Assembly: GCF_017368815.1 (NCBI RefSeq)
Contig: NZ_JAFNME010000009.1
Location: forward strand, 39,236-103,235
DNA: 64,000 nucleotides
Source of the DNA: Comamonas denitrificans
Lineage (GTDB): Bacteria > Pseudomonadota > Gammaproteobacteria > Burkholderiales > Burkholderiaceae_C
Direction of reading: 5' to 3'
Shown: piece by piece, positions 61,290 through 64,000 of the stretch
How the letters are laid out: each line of letters starts with the position of its first letter
How positions within the stretch are numbered: the first letter of the stretch is position 1
Program-made: the position numbers and the translations under genes
The notes under the pieces: model-generated
Databases searched by the model: none
The model's input: only the letters and a program-made list of their open reading frames with translations
What the model was told of the DNA's origin: nothing

Positions 61290-62027
61290 GTGAAAAAGGG
61301 ATTTGTGCAAACTGAAAACTTTCGTCTGCTCAAAGAAGCAGAGAAGATCGTCGCCCGCCGGGGTGCCCGCGAAGCGAGCCTGGTCATCATCCAGGGCAAG
61401 TACGGTGTCGGCAAATCGGAGCTGACCGAACGCTGGGCCAGTGAAAACGGCCACGTCTTTATCCGCGCTAAAAAGGTGTGGACGAACAGGGCCATGCTTG
61501 AAGACATCGCCGCTGCACTGGGCCTGTCGGTGCGCGGCATGGCCAAGGATGTGGAAAACCGTATCACGGCGCACCTGGCCGTCAGCATGCAGGCGCTGAT
61601 CATCGACGAGGCCGACTATTTGGCGGATATGTCCTCGGCCAGCAAGCTGGAAACTATTCGGGACATCTCGGACGTGACAGGCACGATGGTCTTTTTGGTC
61701 GGCATGGAAAACTTCCCGGCCATCGTCCAGCGCTACGACCACATTGCCAGCCGGGTGGCCCGCATCGTGCAACTGCACCCACTGAGTCTTGCCGATGTGC
61801 AGGCCACGTGTAAAGCCAAGTCGGATGTGCAGCTGACCTCGGCCCTGGTCGAGCAAATTCACCGTGACTGCATGGGCCGCATGCGCCTGCTGCTCAACGC
61901 CATTGCCAATATTGAGGTGTGGGCCGAGGCCAATGACTGGGCTCAAGTGGACGTGACCCACGTCAAAGGCAAGGCGCTGTGCACCGATTTCACAGGGCAC
62001 TTGGTCAAGCGCGGAGGCAAGACATGA
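61290..62027 (+). CDS. AAA+ ATPase, transposition target protein (MuB-like)
   Basis: 245 aa starting at GTG 61290 (AGGG 10 nt upstream). Walker A GKYGVGKS is at 36-43, Walker B ALIIDEAD at 102-109, sensor region FLVGMENFP near 135. This is the MuB/TniB-type AAA+ family that chooses target DNA and gives target immunity. A seven-codon open frame (61264-61287) precedes it. Its stop overlaps the next start (ATGA). Confidence 0.92.
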   Translation: MKKGFVQTENFRLLKEAEKIVARRGAREASLVIIQGKYGVGKSELTERWASENGHVFIRAKKVWTNRAMLEDIAAALGLSVRGMAKDVENRITAHLAVSMQALIIDEADYLADMSSASKLETIRDISDVTGTMVFLVGMENFPAIVQRYDHIASRVARIVQLHPLSLADVQATCKAKSDVQLTSALVEQIHRDCMGRMRLLLNAIANIEVWAEANDWAQVDVTHVKGKALCTDFTGHLVKRGGKT

Positions 62028-62689
62028 GCGCACCAAAACCGTGGTTTCTTCTTCCAGGCCTTGCCGCTTTGGCTCGCAACATCAAGCAGCGCGGGCGCAC
62101 TTTCACCGCGCAGGATTTGAGCCGCTGGGCAGACACCGAGCAGATTGATTACAGCTTAAACGTGGCCAAAATGGCCCTGGATACGATGGCAGCCTGGCGG
62201 TATGTCCAGCTGCAAAATGCCAAGCTCCAGCGCAAGCGTATCGGGGCCATCAATGTCTGGGTGCTGACCGAGAGCGGGTGGGCTGCGGCCAAGGCCGCGC
62301 TGCGAGCTATGCCCGGAGGCCCCCCACAAGGCACCTATGCGCTGGAGCTGGACGTGCGCCTATGGAATCTGCTGCGCATCCGCCGCAAGCTGACCGCTGA
62401 TGAGGCAGCCCAAACCCTGGTCGATGCCAGTGCCGCCGATTACCCCACCCTTAAAAAACGCATCGCCGCCCTGCTGGCCGCCTGGGCCAAGTACGCACCC
62501 AAAGCCGTAGGCCGTGGGGTCAGACGAGAGCCGGGTGGCCACGTGCGCTTTGTGCTGTACCCAGACAACAAACTGGGCCGCTGGCCACCACCCACCAAGG
62601 CTGGGGAGATGCACCCAAGCGCGTTTTCCAACACTGCCCCCGTTCCGTCGAATTTTTTAAAGACTCCAAGCAGTGAGGAGCATGTATGA
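62024..62689 (+). CDS. Early phage protein with winged-helix-like segments
   Basis: 221 aa from the ATG at 62024 in the ATGA overlap with the MuB-like gene. The sequence has two HTH-like stretches (GRTFTAQDLSRWADTEQIDYSLNVAKMAL and IRRKLTADEAAQTLVDASAADYPTLKKRIAALLAAWAKY) and a basic region near KLQRKRIGAINVW. It is probably a DNA-binding accessory protein of the transposition region. No named family. Confidence 0.72.
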   Translation: MSAPKPWFLLPGLAALARNIKQRGRTFTAQDLSRWADTEQIDYSLNVAKMALDTMAAWRYVQLQNAKLQRKRIGAINVWVLTESGWAAAKAALRAMPGGPPQGTYALELDVRLWNLLRIRRKLTADEAAQTLVDASAADYPTLKKRIAALLAAWAKYAPKAVGRGVRREPGGHVRFVLYPDNKLGRWPPPTKAGEMHPSAFSNTAPVPSNFLKTPSSEEHV

Positions 62690-63081
62690 GCCAGCCCGCT
62701 TACATGTCCACCCAATGGTTTGCGCTGCTAGTGGCCCAGGTATCACCCCCCGGCGTAGTCCATGCCCGCATTGCCCGGCAGCTAGGCATCAGCGCCGGGG
62801 CACTGAGCCAGGTACTGAACGCCACCGGCCTGTACGGCACCGGCCAGGCCAACACCAGCCGAATCGCCAGCCGTGTCATCCACACCTATGGCCGCTATCC
62901 CTGCCCGTACCTGACTGACGAGGCAGGAGGGCAAGAGCAGGTGATCACTGCCGAGCAGTGCCGCACCTACGCCCACCGCCCCGCCCCCGGCAGCCCGCGC
63001 GAGATGAAGCACTGGCAAGCCTGCAACGCCTGCCTACACAAAGCGGCCTGCGCCCCGCTATTAGCCGCAAAGGAGATATGA
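62686..63081 (+). CDS. Small early phage HTH protein
   Basis: 131 aa. GVVHARIARQLGISAGALSQVLNATGLYGTG is a helix-turn-helix, and the C-terminal part has Cys residues (CRTYAHRPAPGS, CNACLHKAACAPL) that could bind metal. It starts at the ATGA junction with the preceding gene after GAGGAG. An ATG one codon-frame earlier (62682) is out of frame. Function unknown, likely regulatory. Confidence 0.72.
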   Translation: MSQPAYMSTQWFALLVAQVSPPGVVHARIARQLGISAGALSQVLNATGLYGTGQANTSRIASRVIHTYGRYPCPYLTDEAGGQEQVITAEQCRTYAHRPAPGSPREMKHWQACNACLHKAACAPLLAAKEI

Positions 63082-63305
63082 CCATGCACACCACCTACCG
63101 CATCACCATCGCCCGCCCCGGCTACCTGGAGCGCGTGCGCATCAAGGAGTTTGCCGACATCTTTGCCGCCACCACCTGGGCGCAGCAGCGCTATGCCCAC
63201 GCCCCCAGCGTGCGCCTGTGTGTTGAGCAGGTGCGCCTTGCCGATCTGACCGAGTTGCAGCAGGCTGCACTGGGGTTTGAGCGTGCGCAGGGGGCAGTCC
63301 AATGA
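63078..63305 (+). CDS. Small early phage protein, unknown
   Basis: 75 aa, MTMHTTYRITIARPGYLERV and onwards, beta-alpha in character, with AGGAG directly before the ATG and ATGA overlap on both sides. A second ATG two codons later is possible. No family recognised. Confidence 0.68.
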   Translation: MTMHTTYRITIARPGYLERVRIKEFADIFAATTWAQQRYAHAPSVRLCVEQVRLADLTELQQAALGFERAQGAVQ

Positions 63306-63505
63306 ACGCCCCCACCCGTAAACACCGCCGCCACCCGCTGGCCGCCCTGGTGCTGTGGCTGGGCAGCAGCTTGGCCGCCTGTTTGCTGGCCCTGGCCTTT
63401 GCGGTCACGGCTGCGCCCGCAGAGGCCCAGCTTGACAGCGCCTACGACGCTGGCGTAGCCCTGGGCTACACGCTGTGCAGCGCGGCACAGGAGGGCACGC
63501 AATGA
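63302..63505 (+). CDS. Small phage membrane or secreted protein
   Basis: 67 aa. A basic N-terminus (RKHRRH) precedes one hydrophobic helix (about 14-38, ALVLWLGSSLAACLLALAFAV) ending AAPAEAQ, so either a signal peptide or an anchor. It is coupled to both neighbours by ATGA. Function unknown. Confidence 0.65.
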   Translation: MNAPTRKHRRHPLAALVLWLGSSLAACLLALAFAVTAAPAEAQLDSAYDAGVALGYTLCSAAQEGTQ

Positions 63506-64000
63506 GCGATTTGCACTGCCCCAACTGCGGCACGGAGCTGGACCTGGCCACCGCCTTTTGCGCCGAGACTGACCGCAAGGCGCTGGAACGCCTGGTGGCC
63601 ACCAGCGTGCCCCTGGGGGCGCGGGTGCTGCAATACATTGGCCTGCACCAACCGGCCAAGCAGCGCCTGACGGCCGCCAAAAAAATCAAACTGCTGCTGC
63701 AACTGCTGCCCGACCTGGAGCGCCGGGCCATCACCCACCGGGGCCGTGACTGGCAAGCGCCGCTACCCGCGTGGGCCGCCGCCATTGACCAGATGCTACT
63801 TTCGCGTGATGCAGGCAAGTTGGAGCTGCCCTTGAAGGGCCACGGCTACCTGTATGCCGTGATTGCCAGCAGCGCCGACCGCATTGAAGCCCAGGCCGAG
63901 CACCAGCGCGAGGCCGAGCGTGCCGCCGCAGCCCGTGCCCGCTCCCACAGCAGCGGCCAGCCCACCGATGCCGGGCAACTGCTGCAAGCCCCAGCCCCCG
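63502..64000 (+). CDS. Early phage protein with N-terminal CxxC (incomplete, runs past the window end)
   Basis: Open to the end of the window (166 codons seen). The start MSDLHCPNCGTELDLATAFC gives a CPNC with a further Cys at residue 20. A helical middle (AKQRLTAAKKIKLLLQLLPDLERRAI), WAAAIDQMLLSRDAGKLELPLKGHGYLYAVIAS and a charged coiled stretch (EAQAEHQREAERAAAARARSH) follow. The KLELPLKGHGYLYAVI block resembles the end of the short DUF-type replication/regulation proteins of Mu-like phages; a firm name is not possible. Confidence 0.65.
   Translation, partial: MSDLHCPNCGTELDLATAFCAETDRKALERLVATSVPLGARVLQYIGLHQPAKQRLTAAKKIKLLLQLLPDLERRAITHRGRDWQAPLPAWAAAIDQMLLSRDAGKLELPLKGHGYLYAVIASSADRIEAQAEHQREAERAAAARARSHSSGQPTDAGQLLQAPAP

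Larger units (their letters stand above)
30940..64000. mobile_element. Mu-like transposable prophage with siphophage-type tail genes (right end beyond window)
   Basis: The segment contains a phage repressor, Ner, a DDE transposase, MuB-like ATPase, lysis genes, terminase, DUF935 portal, gpF homologue, capsid, tail tube, tape measure, tail tip, and Com with a DNA methylase. There is no tyrosine or serine integrase. The left boundary is inferred from 22-bp-phased repeats at 30984-31037, just outside the Fur-regulated DUF2325 promoter. The right boundary is not in the window. Early genes run right from 58.8 kb and late genes run left from 57.2 kb, so the control region is internal. All expected structural genes are open, which suggests an intact phage. 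Confidence 0.92.

Noticed and set aside
30940..64000. Site-specific integrase or tRNA attachment site for the prophage
   Set aside because: No integrase gene and no tRNA at the left boundary; the DDE transposase and MuB-like protein explain integration.
1..64000. CRISPR arrays, rRNA and tRNA genes
   Set aside because: No regularly spaced repeats of CRISPR type and no tRNA or rRNA signatures were seen on either strand.

Overview
The window looks like a chromosomal segment of a GC-rich betaproteobacterium of the Comamonadaceae/Burkholderiales type. Four things point there: a DUF3460-scpA pair, an rpsF-priB-rpsR-rplI operon, a Gram-negative porin of the beta-proteobacterial 16-strand family, and the general codon and base style. 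It splits into a housekeeping half (1 to about 30.9 kb) and a transposable, Mu-like prophage that fills the rest and runs off the right edge (about 30.9 to >64 kb).

Host half, left to right. A DctP-DctQ-DctM TRAP uptake operon (157-3049) carries an internal attenuator hairpin after dctP. The heat-shock operon grpE-dnaK-dnaJ follows on the minus strand, with a sigma32-like promoter and hairpins in both intergenic gaps. Next are rpsF-priB-rpsR-rplI with a perfect terminator, a DTW-domain tRNA-modification enzyme, and a fused PabB-PabC. A minus-strand, overlapping three-gene operon encodes a CHASE8/HAMP/GGDEF-like diguanylate cyclase, a YfiR-like periplasmic protein and a TonB-dependent receptor. 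Then come panB-panC, nadC-nadA, panD with a second (periplasmic-binding-protein type) diguanylate cyclase, and a porin. A GC-poorer SulP transporter block follows, then nadB-scpA-DUF3460, a coniferyl-aldehyde-dehydrogenase-type ALDH and a Fur-box-controlled DUF2325 gene. Complete sets for quinolinate/NAD (nadA, nadB, nadC) and pantothenate (panB, panC, panD) synthesis lie within about 11 kb.

Prophage half. The phage control region sits inside the element, not at its end. A cI/c-type repressor is on the minus strand (58306-58674). Divergent from it on the plus strand are Ner, a DDE transposase (MuA-like), the AAA+ target protein (MuB-like) and small early genes, overlapping by ATGA. The late genes are all on the minus strand: lysozyme, Rz/Rz1, a DUF1804 small terminase, large terminase, DUF935 portal, gpF-like protein, a prohead-protease/major-capsid fusion, head-tail joining proteins, tail tube, tape measure (no contractile sheath, so a siphophage-like tail), large tail-tip and receptor-binding proteins. 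They are followed by a Mu Com homologue overlapping a DNA adenine methylase and then an HNH-nuclease-like gene. The left phage end is inferred at about 30.94-30.98 kb, where three 10-bp direct repeats occur at exact 22-bp spacing, just upstream of the intact Fur-regulated promoter of the DUF2325 gene. The other end is outside the window.

The points most worth following are: the genetic switch, a TTGAAT-17-TATAAT promoter whose spacer is filled by a repressor-type palindrome, followed by a structured leader; the two zinc-ribbon genes behind the repressor and closed off by their own terminator; the com-dam-HNH module at the phage end; an opposite-strand two-helix membrane gene in the tail operon; and the GGDEF-YfiR-TonB receptor operon.
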